DNA from: Streptomyces sp. AA1529 | Lineage (GTDB): Bacteria > Actinomycetota > Actinomycetes > Streptomycetales > Streptomycetaceae | Length of the DNA stretch: 64,000 nt | Direction: 5' to 3' | Assembly (NCBI RefSeq): GCF_000280905.1 | Contig: NZ_ALAP01000078.1 | Span: 62,001-126,000, forward strand | Notes under the pieces: generated by a model | What the model saw: the letters and a program-made list of their open reading frames with translations, nothing else | Databases searched by the model: none | What the model was told of the DNA's origin: nothing | Position numbers and translations under genes: made by a program | In this document: piece by piece, positions 16,353 through 25,846 of the stretch | Layout of the letters: each line of letters opens with the position of its first letter | Numbering within the stretch: position 1 is the first letter of the stretch

Positions 16353-17528
16353 TCACCCGTCCGAGCCCGGCTGCCCCGCCGAGGAAGCGGCCTCCGCGGG
16401 GGAGGCCCCGGACGAGTCCTGTGGCAGCAGCTCCGCGAGTCGGTGCGCCTCCTCGATGAGCGTCTCGACGATCTTCGATTCGGGTACGGTCCTGACGACC
16501 TCGCCCCGGACGAAGATCTGTCCCTTGCCGTTGCCGGAGGCCACGCCGAGGTCCGCTTCCCTGGCCTCTCCCGGACCGTTCACCACGCACCCCATGACGG
16601 CCACGCGCAGCGGGATGTCCATGTCCCGGAGCCCGGCCGTGACCTCGTCGGCCAGCTTGTAGACGTCGACCTGGGCCCGCCCGCAGGACGGGCAGGACAC
16701 GATCTCCAGTCCGCGCTGCTTGAGGTTCAGGGACTCCAGGATCTGGAGGCCGACCTTCACCTCCTCGGCGGGCGGCGCGCTCAAGGACACCCGGATGGTG
16801 TCGCCGATGCCCTGGGACAGCAGCGCGCCGAACGCGACAGCCGACTTGACCGTGCCCTGGAAGGCCGGGCCCGCCTCCGTCACGCCGAGGTGCAGCGGAT
16901 AGTCGCACGCCGCCGCGAGCTGCCGGTAGGCCTCGACCATGACGACGGGGTCGTTGTGCTTGACGGAGATCTTGATGTCCCGGAAGTCGTGCTCCTCGAA
17001 CAGCGAGGCCTCCCACAGTGCGCTCTCGACCAGCGCCTCCGGGGTGGCCTTGCCGTGCTTCCGCAGCAGACGGCGGTCGAGCGACCCGGCGTTGACCCCG
17101 ATCCGGACGGGGACGCCGTGGTCCTGCGCTGCACGCGCGATCTCGCGGACCTTGTCGTCGAACTGTCTGATGTTGCCCGGGTTGACGCGCACGGCCGCAC
17201 AGCCGGCCTCGATGGCGGCGAACACGTACTTCGGCTGGAAGTGGATGTCCGCGATCACGGGGATCCGGGACTTGCGCGCGATCGTGGGCAGCGCGTCGGC
17301 GTCGTCCTGGGTGGGACAGGCGACGCGCACGATCTGACAGCCGGACGCGGTGAGTTCGGCGATCTGCTGGAGGGTCGCGCCGATGTCGGAGGTGCGGGTC
17401 GTGGTCATGGACTGGACCGAGACCGGGGCGTCGCCGCCCACGGGTACGGTCCCCACCTGGATCTGACGGCTGGCACGGCGTCCAGCCGGCCTCGGCGGCA
17501 CCGTGGGCAGTCCGAGAGCGACAGGCAT
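16353..17528 (-). CDS. ispG: 4-hydroxy-3-methylbut-2-enyl diphosphate synthase IspG (GcpE)
   Basis: This 391-aa MEP-pathway enzyme reduces MEcPP to HMBPP using a [4Fe-4S] cluster. The N-terminal TIM-barrel part shows '[19 protein letters not shown]' and '[19 protein letters not shown]'. The C-terminal cluster domain has the ligands in '[11 protein letters not shown]' and '[11 protein letters not shown]'. Length is normal for the short bacterial form. It is 69 bp downstream of ispH and ends the terpenoid operon. Streptomyces also need a housekeeping ispG elsewhere, so this is probably a second copy recruited to the cluster; only the rest of the genome can confirm that. Confidence 0.96.
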   Translation of the reverse strand: MPVALGLPTVPPRPAGRRASRQIQVGTVPVGGDAPVSVQSMTTTRTSDIGATLQQIAELTASGCQIVRVACPTQDDADALPTIARKSRIPVIADIHFQPKYVFAAIEAGCAAVRVNPGNIRQFDDKVREIARAAQDHGVPVRIGVNAGSLDRRLLRKHGKATPEALVESALWEASLFEEHDFRDIKISVKHNDPVVMVEAYRQLAAACDYPLHLGVTEAGPAFQGTVKSAVAFGALLSQGIGDTIRVSLSAPPAEEVKVGLQILESLNLKQRGLEIVSCPSCGRAQVDVYKLADEVTAGLRDMDIPLRVAVMGCVVNGPGEAREADLGVASGNGKGQIFVRGEVVRTVPESKIVETLIEEAHRLAELLPQDSSGASPAEAASSAGQPGSDG

Positions 17529-17597
17529 GGCAGTTCCCCAAGGTGGTCGGCCGGTCCGGGCGGACCGGGTGGCGGCTGCTGGCTGGGTGCCGCGGGT

Positions 17598-18593
17598 TCA
17601 TCCCCCGCCGGGGGCGGGCGTGCGCTCGTCGGCCAGCGGTGTCCGCGGGACGCGGCCGGAGACCGGGTCGGCGAGCCGGCCGGGCATCGCGAAGACGACG
17701 TCCTCGGCGAGGCCGCGCTGGAGTTCGACCCGGTCGAATCCGAGTGCGGCGAGCCGGGTGACGAGCCCGCCGACGAGGGTCTCCGGCGCGCTGGCCCCGG
17801 CGCTGATGCCGACCGAGGACACGTTCTCCAGCCAGGCCGCTTGCAGGTGCTGTGCGTCGGGCACCAGATGGGCGGCGGCACCGTGGTCGCGGGCCACCTC
17901 CACCATGCGCAGCGAGTTGCTGGAGTTGCGCGAGCCGACGATCAGGACCAGGTCGTTGTCGCGTGCCAGGTCCTTGACGGCGTTCTGCCGGTTCTGGCTG
18001 GCGTAGCAGATGTCGTCGCCGGGGGTGATCAGGTCGGTGAAGCGGGCGCGCAGGGCCTCGACGACGCGGCCGGTCTCGTCGAACGAGAGGGTGGTCTGGG
18101 TGAGCACGGCGACCGGGGTGTCGTCGGGCAGGCCGAGGCGGCGCACGTCGTCCTCGGTCTCGACGACGACGATCCGGTCGGGGGCCTCGCCGAGGACGCC
18201 CTCGATCTCCTCGTGGCCCTCGTGGCCGACGAGGAGGATCGTGCGGCCGTCCCGGGCGAAGCGCACCGCTTCCTGGTGGACCTTGGAGACCAGCGGGCAG
18301 GTGGCGTCGATGACGTCGAGCTGCCGGTCCGCTGCGGCGGTGCGCACTCCGGGGGAGACGCCGTGCGCGGAGAAGACACAGACCGCGCCGTGCGGGACCT
18401 CCTCCTCGCTGTCGACGAAGACCGCGCCGCGCGTCCGCAGCTCGGAGACGATGTGGTGGTTGTGCACGATCTCCTTGCGCACGTACACCGGCGCCCCGTG
18501 CATGTCCAGCGCCCGCTCGACGATGCCGATGGCGCGCCGGACCCCCGCGCAGAAGCCGCGCGGCTGGGCCAGGACGACGTTCCCCGCACTCAT
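17598..18593 (-). CDS. ispH: 4-hydroxy-3-methylbut-2-enyl diphosphate reductase IspH (LytB)
   Basis: This 331-aa enzyme converts HMBPP to IPP and DMAPP, the last MEP step. The three conserved cysteine regions are visible: 'AQPRGFCAGVRRAI' at the N-terminus, 'DATCPLVSKVH' near residue 95 and 'DDICYASQNRQNAV' near residue 195. The HMBPP-binding 'VGSRNSSNS' motif is also present. Its ATG (18593-18591) overlaps the TGA of the P450 penI in an ATGA junction, so translation is coupled to a terpene-tailoring enzyme. It is followed by ispG. This arrangement indicates dedicated precursor supply for the sesquiterpenoid, which is an inference from context. Confidence 0.96.
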   Translation of the reverse strand: MSAGNVVLAQPRGFCAGVRRAIGIVERALDMHGAPVYVRKEIVHNHHIVSELRTRGAVFVDSEEEVPHGAVCVFSAHGVSPGVRTAAADRQLDVIDATCPLVSKVHQEAVRFARDGRTILLVGHEGHEEIEGVLGEAPDRIVVVETEDDVRRLGLPDDTPVAVLTQTTLSFDETGRVVEALRARFTDLITPGDDICYASQNRQNAVKDLARDNDLVLIVGSRNSSNSLRMVEVARDHGAAAHLVPDAQHLQAAWLENVSSVGISAGASAPETLVGGLVTRLAALGFDRVELQRGLAEDVVFAMPGRLADPVSGRVPRTPLADERTPAPGGG

Positions 18594-19984
18594 GTCGGGT
18601 CACCCCCGGCCGGCGCGGGGACGGCGGCGGCCGTCCGGCGCGGGGTGCGCGCGTCCAGTCGCAGGCGCAGCCGGCGCGGGTGGTAGACGGTGGCCAGCGG
18701 AACCGGGCGGATGTCCATGCCGGGCTCGCAGGTGACCCGCCAGCGGCCGAGGATGGTGGCGAGCCCCAGCGCGGCCTCGGTGCGTGCGTAGAGGTCGCCG
18801 ATGCACTTGCGGGCGCCGGTGCCGAACGGCACGTAGGCGTGCCGGGAGGCGGGCGCGACCCGGTCCGGGAGCCAGCGGTCGGGGTCGAACGTCGCGGGGT
18901 CGTCGAAGGCGTCCGCGTACTGGGCGACCGCGGCGGGGCTGAAGACGACGGTGGAGCCGGCGGGCAGCCGGCGGCCGGCGAGTTCGGTCGGGGCGGCGGT
19001 GAGCCGGGTGAACAGCCAGGCGGGCGGGTGCAGTCGCAGCGTCTCGGAGATGATCCGGTCGGTCAGGGAGAGCTTCGGCAGGTCGTCCCACTGCGGGGCA
19101 CGCCCCTCCAGAACGGTGTCCATCTCCTCGTACAGCGCGGCCTCGATCTCCGGGTGCTGGGAGAGCAGGTAGAAGACCCAGGTGAGGGTACCGGCGACGG
19201 TCTCGGTGCCGGCCGCCATCACGGTGATCACCTGGTCGTGGATCTCCCGGTCCGCGAGCCGGCCGCCGTCGTCGTCGCGGGAGGCGAGCAGGGCGGCGAG
19301 CAGGTCGTCGCGCTCGGTCCCGTCCGCACGGTAGTCGTCGATGAGCCGCTGGGTGGTCGCGTGCAGGAAGTCCAGGTTGCTCCTGTAGCGCCGGTTGGAC
19401 GGCAGGGGCATGCGGCGGACCGAGGCCGGCAGGAACATCTGCCGGAACAGGCCGTTGAGCACGACGTCGAAGGAACGTTCCACCTGCGCCGCCAGTTCGG
19501 GGCTGACGGGTGTGGAGTACAGGGTGCGGCCGACCGTGCGCAGGGCCATGCCGTACATCTCCTGGAAGGCGTCGACGACCATGCCGTCCTGCCACCGGGA
19601 GGCCGTGGCCTCGATCTCGGCGTGCATGGCCTCGGAGTAGCGCTTGAGCTGGCCGCGGGTGAACGCGGACTGCATCAGCCGGCGCTGCCGGCGGTGGTCG
19701 GCGAACGGGCAGGTGACCAGGCCGTTGCCGGCGATGTCGCGGGCGCGGTCGTAGAAGACGCCGCCCTTGTCGAAGATGCGGTCGTTCGTCAGGACGTGCC
19801 GCAGCAGTTCGGGATGGGTCGGCACATAGGCCCTGGTGGGGCCGATCTTGATCTCGACCAGGTCGCCGTGGGCCGAGAGCGACGTCATGAAGTTCACGGG
19901 GTGCCGCATCATCTGGAGGGCGTGTCCCACCACGGGGAAGGCCCCGGGCGCCGTTCCCGCTGAAAAGGTGCTCTCCTCGGTCAT
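18590..19984 (-). CDS. penI: Cytochrome P450, pentalenene oxygenase (PenI/PtlI-like, CYP183-type)
   Basis: This 464-aa P450 has the I-helix 'MAAGTETVAGTLTW', the ExxR motif in 'SETLRLHPPAW' and the heme-binding 'FGTGARKCIGD' with the axial cysteine at about residue 394. The N-terminal 'HGDLVEIKIGPTRAYVPTHPELLRHVLTNDRIFDKGG'-type region (quoted by feature, not in full homology) resembles PtlI, which oxidises pentalenene via 1-deoxypentalen-13-ol to 1-deoxypentalenal. It lies 109 bp downstream of the pentalenene synthase and is coupled to ispH. The subfamily is assigned from memory of the family and from context; the P450 identity itself is certain. Redox partners are not encoded nearby. Confidence 0.88.
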   Translation of the reverse strand: MTEESTFSAGTAPGAFPVVGHALQMMRHPVNFMTSLSAHGDLVEIKIGPTRAYVPTHPELLRHVLTNDRIFDKGGVFYDRARDIAGNGLVTCPFADHRRQRRLMQSAFTRGQLKRYSEAMHAEIEATASRWQDGMVVDAFQEMYGMALRTVGRTLYSTPVSPELAAQVERSFDVVLNGLFRQMFLPASVRRMPLPSNRRYRSNLDFLHATTQRLIDDYRADGTERDDLLAALLASRDDDGGRLADREIHDQVITVMAAGTETVAGTLTWVFYLLSQHPEIEAALYEEMDTVLEGRAPQWDDLPKLSLTDRIISETLRLHPPAWLFTRLTAAPTELAGRRLPAGSTVVFSPAAVAQYADAFDDPATFDPDRWLPDRVAPASRHAYVPFGTGARKCIGDLYARTEAALGLATILGRWRVTCEPGMDIRPVPLATVYHPRRLRLRLDARTPRRTAAAVPAPAGGDPT

Positions 19985-20093
19985 CCGATTCTCAACTTCC
20001 CGTGTTGTGGCGGTTGGCTGTCCGCCCCTCCAGGCCGGAGGCCGGCTGTCCGCGGCGGCCGGGCGGAGGTGCGCGGTGCGGGGGCAGGGGGCA

Positions 20094-21107
20094 CTAGCGG
20101 GCGGTGCTGCCGAGTTCCTCCAGGTAGCCCCGGGAGCCGGCGGCGAGGGCGAACTCGGCGTCGTAGCGGCCCGAGGAGCGGTGCCAGTCGTAGGAACCGC
20201 GGATCACCGGGCGTATCGCGTCCGTGCGGTAGCGCTCCAGCGCCTCGCGCTCGTCCGGGTCGAGCCGGTAGATCTCGCCCAGCCGCGGCAGACACGACTC
20301 GAGCAGCAGGAACTGCTCCAGCCGGGCGTGCACCTCGTCCTGGAGGTGGGTGATGCTGCGGCTTCTGGACCAGCCGTGCTCCCGGTGCAGGATCAGGACG
20401 AGGTTGTTCTGCTCGCCGCGGGCCTCCTCCTTCTCCAGCGAGGCGATGTCGTTGAGCATCAGGTTGACGTCGACGGCGACCTGGAGCATCGCGGACAGCA
20501 GCGTGCTGTCGAAGACCCGGTGCGGCACCTCGAAACGGCCCGCGCGCTCGGCGAGGTCCACCGTCGGCTGCACGCCGATCGTGTGCCGGCGCATGCCCAG
20601 GTACTGCGCGGCCGAGTCGCACGGCCGGTTCCAGAAGCGGCTCGCCGCCTCGTCGATGTACCCGTCGAAGTAGTTGCGCCAGTGCCGGGCGCTGCGCGCG
20701 CACCAGGCCGGGGTCATGCCCTCGCGGGTGCGCCGCCAGATGTCGGCGAAGCCGTGGGCGATCGGCGGCGCCTCCTCCGGCAGCGGACCGTCCAGCGCGG
20801 CCGCCACCGCACCGGTCAGCTGCCCGGCCTGTTCGGGGTCCTCGCCGCGCGGCCCGTCGAAGAGGTCGTCGAACAGGAAGAACCACGACATCAGATCGAC
20901 GCCCAGGTCGAGATCGGTGCCGGTGGCGTGCGGGTAGAAACGGGAGGCCAGGTCGGCGTAGCTGCCCCGCAGATGGCGTTCGGCCGCCATGTCGGACTTG
21001 ATCAGACCGAGCGAGCGCGGCCACGCCAACTGCTCCGCCTCGGCCCGGGCATGATCGGGGCTCTGCCGGCCCGGCAGGGGTATTCGGATGTCGATGTCCT
21101 GCGGCAT
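20094..21107 (-). CDS. penA: Pentalenene synthase
   Basis: This 337-aa class I terpene cyclase converts farnesyl diphosphate to pentalenene. The metal-binding motif falls at Asp80, Asp81 and Asp84 ('FFLFDDLFDG') with the aromatic pair Phe76-Phe77. The NSE triad is at Asn219, Ser223 and Glu227 ('NDIASLEKE'), and Trp308-His309 lie in 'YDWHRSSGRYDAEF'. These are the same positions as in the characterised Streptomyces exfoliatus enzyme, also 337 aa. The N-terminal 'IPLPGRQSPDHARAEAEQL' also matches that enzyme as I recall it. It follows penB by 102 bp and precedes penI. This gene fixes the identity of the cluster. Confidence 0.97.
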   Translation of the reverse strand: MPQDIDIRIPLPGRQSPDHARAEAEQLAWPRSLGLIKSDMAAERHLRGSYADLASRFYPHATGTDLDLGVDLMSWFFLFDDLFDGPRGEDPEQAGQLTGAVAAALDGPLPEEAPPIAHGFADIWRRTREGMTPAWCARSARHWRNYFDGYIDEAASRFWNRPCDSAAQYLGMRRHTIGVQPTVDLAERAGRFEVPHRVFDSTLLSAMLQVAVDVNLMLNDIASLEKEEARGEQNNLVLILHREHGWSRSRSITHLQDEVHARLEQFLLLESCLPRLGEIYRLDPDEREALERYRTDAIRPVIRGSYDWHRSSGRYDAEFALAAGSRGYLEELGSTAR

Positions 21108-21209
21108 GGGGAAATCCTTCTCGTGGGGGAACGGGCTCGATGCCGTGCGGGAAGCGGGAAAGGGATGTCGGGGGTGGCGGGTAGGGGTGCGGACGTCCCG
21201 GCCGGGAAC

Positions 21210-22223
21210 TCACCCGTCCCGGTCGACGACGAAGCGTCCGAGCGCGAGCAGTTCCTCGCGCGCACCGGCGTCCAGGTCGACGCCGAGCAGCGCGTCCTCG
21301 GCCAGCTTCATCCGCCGGGCGGCCTCGGCCAGGGCCCACTCCCGGCCACCGGCCCCGTCGATCAGTTCGGCCGCGCGCCGCAGTTCCTCCTCGCCGGGCT
21401 CGCCGGGCGCGGACAGCCAGGTGCCCAGCTCGACGCCGAGCGTGCCGCCCTGCTGGAGCGCGTAGCTGACGGGCAGGGACTTCTTGCGGGCGCGCAGATC
21501 GGAGTGGACCGATTTGCCGGTGACGGCCGGGTCGCCCCAGATGCCGAGGACGTCGTCGGTGAGCTGGAAGGCGCGGCCCACCTCGTCGCCGTAGCGGGCC
21601 AGCGCATCCACCGTCGCCGCCGGTGCTCCGGCCAGGACGGCGCCGATCGCGGAGCTCGCCGACAGCAGCGCGCCGGTCTTGTCGGCGGCCATGTCGAGGC
21701 ACTCGTCGACCGTGACGTACGGGCGCCGCTCGAAGGACAGGTCCTGGACCTGCCCCCGGATGAGGTGCCGGGTGGTGCGGGCCAGCAGCAGGGCGGCGGG
21801 CACGGCCGTCGGAGTCCCCGCGTCCAGCAGCACCTCCTGGGCGAGCGTCAGCATCGCGTCACCGGTCAGGATCGCGCTGGAGGAGCCCCACAGCTTCCAC
21901 ACGGTGCGCTTGTGGCGGCGTTCCTCGTCGCCGTCCATCAGGTCGTCGTGCACCAGGGAGAAGTTGTGCACCAGTTCCACGGCGACGGCGCCCGGCAGGG
22001 CGACCTGCGGGGAGGCACCGACCGCCTCGGCGGACAGCAGCGCGAGCGCCGGCCGGACGGCCTTGCCGGCATCGCCGTTCGTGGGCGCCCCGCCGGCCGT
22101 GATCCAGCCGAAGTGATAGGCGGCCTGGTGCCGTGAGCGGTGGTCCAGCCGGTCGACGGCGGCCCGCAGTGCCGGTGTGATGGTGGCCCGGCTGTGGCTG
22201 AGACGCGTGGGCGCGGTGCTCAT
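21210..22223 (-). CDS. penB: Farnesyl diphosphate synthase (cluster-specific polyprenyl synthetase)
   Basis: This 337-aa trans-prenyltransferase condenses IPP with DMAPP/GPP to farnesyl diphosphate. The first aspartate-rich motif is '[12 protein letters not shown]' and the second '[13 protein letters not shown]', with '[18 protein letters not shown]' between them. I start it at ATG 22223 ('[14 protein letters not shown]'), which overlaps the TGA of penD in an ATGA junction; the much longer open frame upstream is an artefact. It lies directly upstream of the pentalenene synthase, so its product is presumably channelled to that enzyme. Chain length cannot be proven from sequence but C15 is required by the neighbour. 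Confidence 0.93.
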   Translation of the reverse strand: MSTAPTRLSHSRATITPALRAAVDRLDHRSRHQAAYHFGWITAGGAPTNGDAGKAVRPALALLSAEAVGASPQVALPGAVAVELVHNFSLVHDDLMDGDEERRHKRTVWKLWGSSSAILTGDAMLTLAQEVLLDAGTPTAVPAALLLARTTRHLIRGQVQDLSFERRPYVTVDECLDMAADKTGALLSASSAIGAVLAGAPAATVDALARYGDEVGRAFQLTDDVLGIWGDPAVTGKSVHSDLRARKKSLPVSYALQQGGTLGVELGTWLSAPGEPGEEELRRAAELIDGAGGREWALAEAARRMKLAEDALLGVDLDAGAREELLALGRFVVDRDG

Positions 22224-23119
22224 ACGGCGGCCTCCGCATGCCAGGGAGCGGCCGGGTCGTCGAAGATGCTGACGACCTGCCGCATGAGGCGCCGTTCGGC
22301 CGGGTCGAAGGGCTGCTTGGCGTGGATGGTGCCGAGCTGGTCCCACATGACGATGTCCCCGGGCTGCCAGGTGTGGGCGTAGGTGTGCTCGGGTCTGCCC
22401 GCGTGCGACAGCAGTTCGTCGAGCAGTTTGCGGCTCTCGTCGGGGGCGAGGTCGACGATCCGCTTGGTGTTCAGGGTGCTGACGTAGACCGACTGACGGC
22501 CGGTCCGCGGATTGCGGGCGATCAGCGGGTGGACGGTGGAGGTGCCGTCCTCGGGCTGGATCCGCCTGCCGCTCTCGCCGAGGGACACCTCGCCCTGCAG
22601 CTCTTCCTCGATGGTCTCCTCGTACCCGGTGCGCAGGCCGTGCCGGACCCGGTAGGAGTGCAGGCGCCGGCGCTCCTCGGGCGGCAGCGAGTCGTACAGG
22701 GCGTACATGTCGGTGAAGAGGGTCTGTCCGCCGCCGGAGGGCGGCACTTCCAGGGCCTCCAGGAAGCCGACCTGGGAGACACGGGGGCGGAAGGAGTAGT
22801 CGGTGTGCCACGCCATCCAGGCGGCGTCCCCGACACCGATCTTGCGGCCGTCCTCCAGCAGATTGGAGACGATCAGGATCTCGTTGTGGTCGGGGTGGGC
22901 ACCGCTGGTCAGGCCGGTCTTCGGGATGTACCCGAAGCGACTTCCGAAGGCCAGGAACTCCGCGTAGGAGGGGGTTTCGTGGCCGCGGAAGACGAGCACG
23001 AGATGCTCGTCGAGCGCCGCCCGGATCTCCTCGCACTGGGAGCTGCCCAGGTCGCCGGTGACCTGGGAGCCGTGTACGACGGCGCCGAGAGCGGCGCCGG
23101 GGATCGGCGTGACGTCCAT
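22220..23119 (-). CDS. penD: 2-oxoglutarate-dependent dioxygenase PenD/PtlD (pentalenolactone F-forming type)
   Basis: This 299-aa TauD-family non-heme iron enzyme has the HxD pair in '[11 protein letters not shown]', the distal histidine in '[14 protein letters not shown]' and the 2-oxoglutarate arginine in 'ERRLMRQVV'. The ATG at 23119 gives '[17 protein letters not shown]', a normal TauD-family start. In the known pathway PenD/PtlD performs a desaturation followed by an epoxidation on pentalenolactone D, giving pentalenolactone E and then F. It lies between the Baeyer-Villiger monooxygenase and FPP synthase genes, in the same order as the published pen/ptl clusters as I recall them. Confidence 0.9.
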   Translation of the reverse strand: MDVTPIPGAALGAVVHGSQVTGDLGSSQCEEIRAALDEHLVLVFRGHETPSYAEFLAFGSRFGYIPKTGLTSGAHPDHNEILIVSNLLEDGRKIGVGDAAWMAWHTDYSFRPRVSQVGFLEALEVPPSGGGQTLFTDMYALYDSLPPEERRRLHSYRVRHGLRTGYEETIEEELQGEVSLGESGRRIQPEDGTSTVHPLIARNPRTGRQSVYVSTLNTKRIVDLAPDESRKLLDELLSHAGRPEHTYAHTWQPGDIVMWDQLGTIHAKQPFDPAERRLMRQVVSIFDDPAAPWHAEAAV

Positions 23120-23153
23120 GGGCGTTGCCGCCTTTCGTGAAACGGTGGGATGG

Positions 23154-24968
23154 TCAGCGCAGTTCCAGACCGGCGAGGTCACCCGCCTCGCGCCAGCGCC
23201 GGAGGATGTTCACGAACTCCACGGAGCCGCCGCCGTAACTGGAGTTGAGCAGCGGCAGCCCGGCCGGATCGCCCTCGTTGTTGTACAGACCGGGTGTGCA
23301 GTTCTCCAGGAAGTCGATGTCGCTGCTGGCGAGCCGGAGGATCTCCTCGACCCATTCCTTCTCGCCGGTCCCGGACGCCTCCACGACCCGGTGGCCACGC
23401 TCCTCCACGCACTTGACGATGTGCGCGAGGTGCCGGGCCTGCTCGCCGAGCATGTAGGCGATGTTGACGTGCCGGCCGGCCTGGATCTTGGACAGGATGA
23501 AGCAGTTGGGGAAGCCGTTCACCTGCAACCCGTGCAGGGTGTGCGCGCCGTCCGCCCACTTCTGCGACAGCCTCAGGCCGTCGCGGCCGACGATGTCGTA
23601 GCCGGCGCGGTCGGTGTACGGGACGGCGAACTCGTGCTCGTATCCGGTGGCGAAGACCAGGCAGTCGAGCGGGTACTCCCGGCCGTTCGCGACCACCCCG
23701 GCCGCGGTGAGCCGCTCCACACCCTGCCCCTGGGTGTCGACCAGGGTCACGTTGGGCCGGTTGAAGGTCTGCAGGTAGCTGTCGTGGAAGCAGGGCCGCT
23801 TGCAGTACACGCGGTAGTACGGCTTGAGGGCGGCGGCGGTGGCCGGGTCGTCGACGAAGCTGTCGATGCGGGCGCGCAGTTCCTCCATCTTGCGGAAGTC
23901 CGCCTGTTCGGCGGCGAGCGCCCGCTCCTTCGGGTCGCCCCCGGTGTCGCCGGTGGGCAGGATCGCGGCGGCCAGCTCGGCCGTGGTCTGGGTCCAGCGG
24001 TCCTGGACCAGGTCCTCGTCCTGCGGGATGCCGGAGGTCAGCGCGTGGAAGTTCTCCATGCGGCGCTGCTGCCAGCCCGGTTCGAGGCTGTCCGCCCAGT
24101 CCGGCTCGGTGGGCCGGTTGCCGCGGACGTCGACCGCCGCCGGGGTCCGCTGGAAGACGACGAGCTGTTCGGCCCACTCGGCGAGGTGCGGGGCGATCTG
24201 GACCGTCGTCGAGCCGGTGCCGATGACGCCGACGGTCTTGTCCGTCAGCCCGGTCAGACCGCCGGTGCTGTCGCCGCCGGTGTAGTCGAAGTCCCAGCGG
24301 CTGGTGTGGAAGGAGTGTCCGGCGAACGTCTCCAGCCCCGGCAGCCCGGGGAGTTTCGGGCGGTGCATCAGGCCGATCGACATGGACACGTACCGGGCCC
24401 GGATGACATCCCCGCGGTCGGTGCTCACCAGCCACTTCCCGGCGGCCTCGTCCCAGCGCAGCTCGGTGACGGTGGTCTGGAAGAGGGCGTCGCGGTAGAG
24501 GTCGTATCTGCGGGCGATCTGCTGGAGGTGCGCGAAGATCTCGGGGCCGGTGGAGTACTTCTCGGTGGGTATCGTCCCGATCTCCTCGAGGATCGGCATG
24601 TAGATGTAGCTCTCGACGTCGCACCGGACGCCGGGGAAGCGGTTCCAGTACCAGGTGCCGCCGACGTCGCCCGCCTCGTCGATCAGCCGGATGCGCTCCA
24701 GGCCGGTCTCCTCGCGCAGGTGCGCGCCGGTCAGCAGGCCGCCGATGCCGGCGCCGACGACGGCGACGTCCACCTCGTCGGTGAGCGGCTCGCGTTCCTT
24801 CCGCTCGGTGTAGGGGTCGCGCGCATAGCGGCTGAAGTCACCGCGCGCGAACTGGTACGTGCGACCGGCGCTGCGCTTGTCGCGTTCCTGCCGGTACTTC
24901 TCCCTCACCGCTTCCAGGTCGATGGCCGGTGTCTCGTCGCTACGGTCGTCGCTGTCGGCGCGGGCCAC
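23154..24968 (-). CDS. penE: Baeyer-Villiger monooxygenase PenE/PtlE (pentalenolactone D synthase type)
   Basis: This 604-aa flavin monooxygenase shows the FAD Rossmann motif '[12 protein letters not shown]' near residue 70, the BVMO fingerprint '[13 protein letters not shown]' and the NADPH motif '[11 protein letters not shown]'. The long N-terminal extension is typical of the PtlE/PenE subgroup. GTG 24968 is preceded by GAGGAG at 5 nt and starts 2 nt after the SDR stop codon. The enzyme inserts oxygen next to the ring ketone of 1-deoxy-11-oxopentalenic acid. PenE gives pentalenolactone D and PtlE gives neopentalenolactone D. Sequence alone does not tell me the regiochemistry, but the presence of penM favours PenE. 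Confidence 0.92.
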   Translation of the reverse strand: MARADSDDRSDETPAIDLEAVREKYRQERDKRSAGRTYQFARGDFSRYARDPYTERKEREPLTDEVDVAVVGAGIGGLLTGAHLREETGLERIRLIDEAGDVGGTWYWNRFPGVRCDVESYIYMPILEEIGTIPTEKYSTGPEIFAHLQQIARRYDLYRDALFQTTVTELRWDEAAGKWLVSTDRGDVIRARYVSMSIGLMHRPKLPGLPGLETFAGHSFHTSRWDFDYTGGDSTGGLTGLTDKTVGVIGTGSTTVQIAPHLAEWAEQLVVFQRTPAAVDVRGNRPTEPDWADSLEPGWQQRRMENFHALTSGIPQDEDLVQDRWTQTTAELAAAILPTGDTGGDPKERALAAEQADFRKMEELRARIDSFVDDPATAAALKPYYRVYCKRPCFHDSYLQTFNRPNVTLVDTQGQGVERLTAAGVVANGREYPLDCLVFATGYEHEFAVPYTDRAGYDIVGRDGLRLSQKWADGAHTLHGLQVNGFPNCFILSKIQAGRHVNIAYMLGEQARHLAHIVKCVEERGHRVVEASGTGEKEWVEEILRLASSDIDFLENCTPGLYNNEGDPAGLPLLNSSYGGGSVEFVNILRRWREAGDLAGLELR

Positions 24969-24970
24969 AG

Positions 24971-25750
24971 CTACTCCTCGGGGGAAGGGGACGGAAGGGG
25001 AACATGACGCCACACCTCGTCGAACTGGGCACGCAGCCGCTGCGGGGCGTCGGGGTTGCTGAACAGGTAGAACCGGTCGGAGCCGAGGGCTTCCCACACG
25101 AGCCCGGCGACGTCCTCGGCGCTGACCGACGTGTCACCGCCGGCACCCCGCGGGGCCGCCAGGCCCTGCACCATGGGGGTGTCGACCCGGCCGGGGCACA
25201 GCACCGACACCCGGATCCCGGTGCCCCGCAGATCGGCCCGCAGGCTGCGGGCGACCGCGAGGTCGGCGTGTTTGGAGGCGGCGTAGGCCGCGCTGCCGGC
25301 GCCGACGACGAATGCGGACATCGAGGCCGTGTGGATCAGATGGGCCGGGCGGCCGCGCTCCAGGAGCCGGGGGACGAAGGCGCGGGCCACCAGGACGTGC
25401 GCCCAGTGGTTGGCCTCGAAGACCTGCCGCATCCGCTCCAGCGGCACCTCCCACAGCGGCTGCCCCACTGGGCCGAGCACCCCCGCGTTGTTGCACACCA
25501 CGTCGATGCCGCCGAGCCGGTCGAACGCCGTGTCCGCGAGCCGGTCGACGGCATGCGGATCGGTCAGGTCGGCCGTCACCGCCGTGACCCGGGCGCCCTG
25601 TGCGGCGAGTTCGGACGCCCGGCGGTGCACCGCCTCGTCGATGTCCGTCATGAGCACGCCGAGGCCGGCGCGCGCGAAGCGGGCACCGAGAGCGAGGCCG
25701 ATGCCGCTGGCGGCGCCGGTCACCACGGCTGTCCTGATCTGCAGGTCCAC
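24971..25750 (-). CDS. penF: Short-chain dehydrogenase PenF/PtlF
   Basis: This 259-aa classical SDR has the cofactor motif 'VVTGAASGIGLAL' at residue 9, 'NNAGVLG', the catalytic serine in 'HTASMSAF' and the 'YAASKHA' Tyr-Lys pair. In the pathway it oxidises 1-deoxy-11-beta-hydroxypentalenic acid to the 11-keto acid, the substrate of the Baeyer-Villiger enzyme encoded just downstream. The GTG start at 25750 has a weak GGAGAGAG stretch before it. It is separated by 2 nt from penE and by 96 bp from penG, consistent with one transcript. Confidence 0.9.
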   Translation of the reverse strand: MDLQIRTAVVTGAASGIGLALGARFARAGLGVLMTDIDEAVHRRASELAAQGARVTAVTADLTDPHAVDRLADTAFDRLGGIDVVCNNAGVLGPVGQPLWEVPLERMRQVFEANHWAHVLVARAFVPRLLERGRPAHLIHTASMSAFVVGAGSAAYAASKHADLAVARSLRADLRGTGIRVSVLCPGRVDTPMVQGLAAPRGAGGDTSVSAEDVAGLVWEALGSDRFYLFSNPDAPQRLRAQFDEVWRHVPLPSPSPEE

Positions 25751-25846
25751 TGGCTCTCTCCGCTCTGCGCGCGGCTGCGGCGAAGGACAGCGCGCTGTTG
25801 CTCGCGAGAAGGTCCGGTTCCGGTGGCGCCGTTCGGGAGGGGGAGG

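Noticed and set aside
24971-25750. penF considered as a general SDR unrelated to the cluster
   Set aside because: It lies 2 nt from penE in the same transcript and in the order expected for PtlF/PenF, so a pathway role is the better reading.
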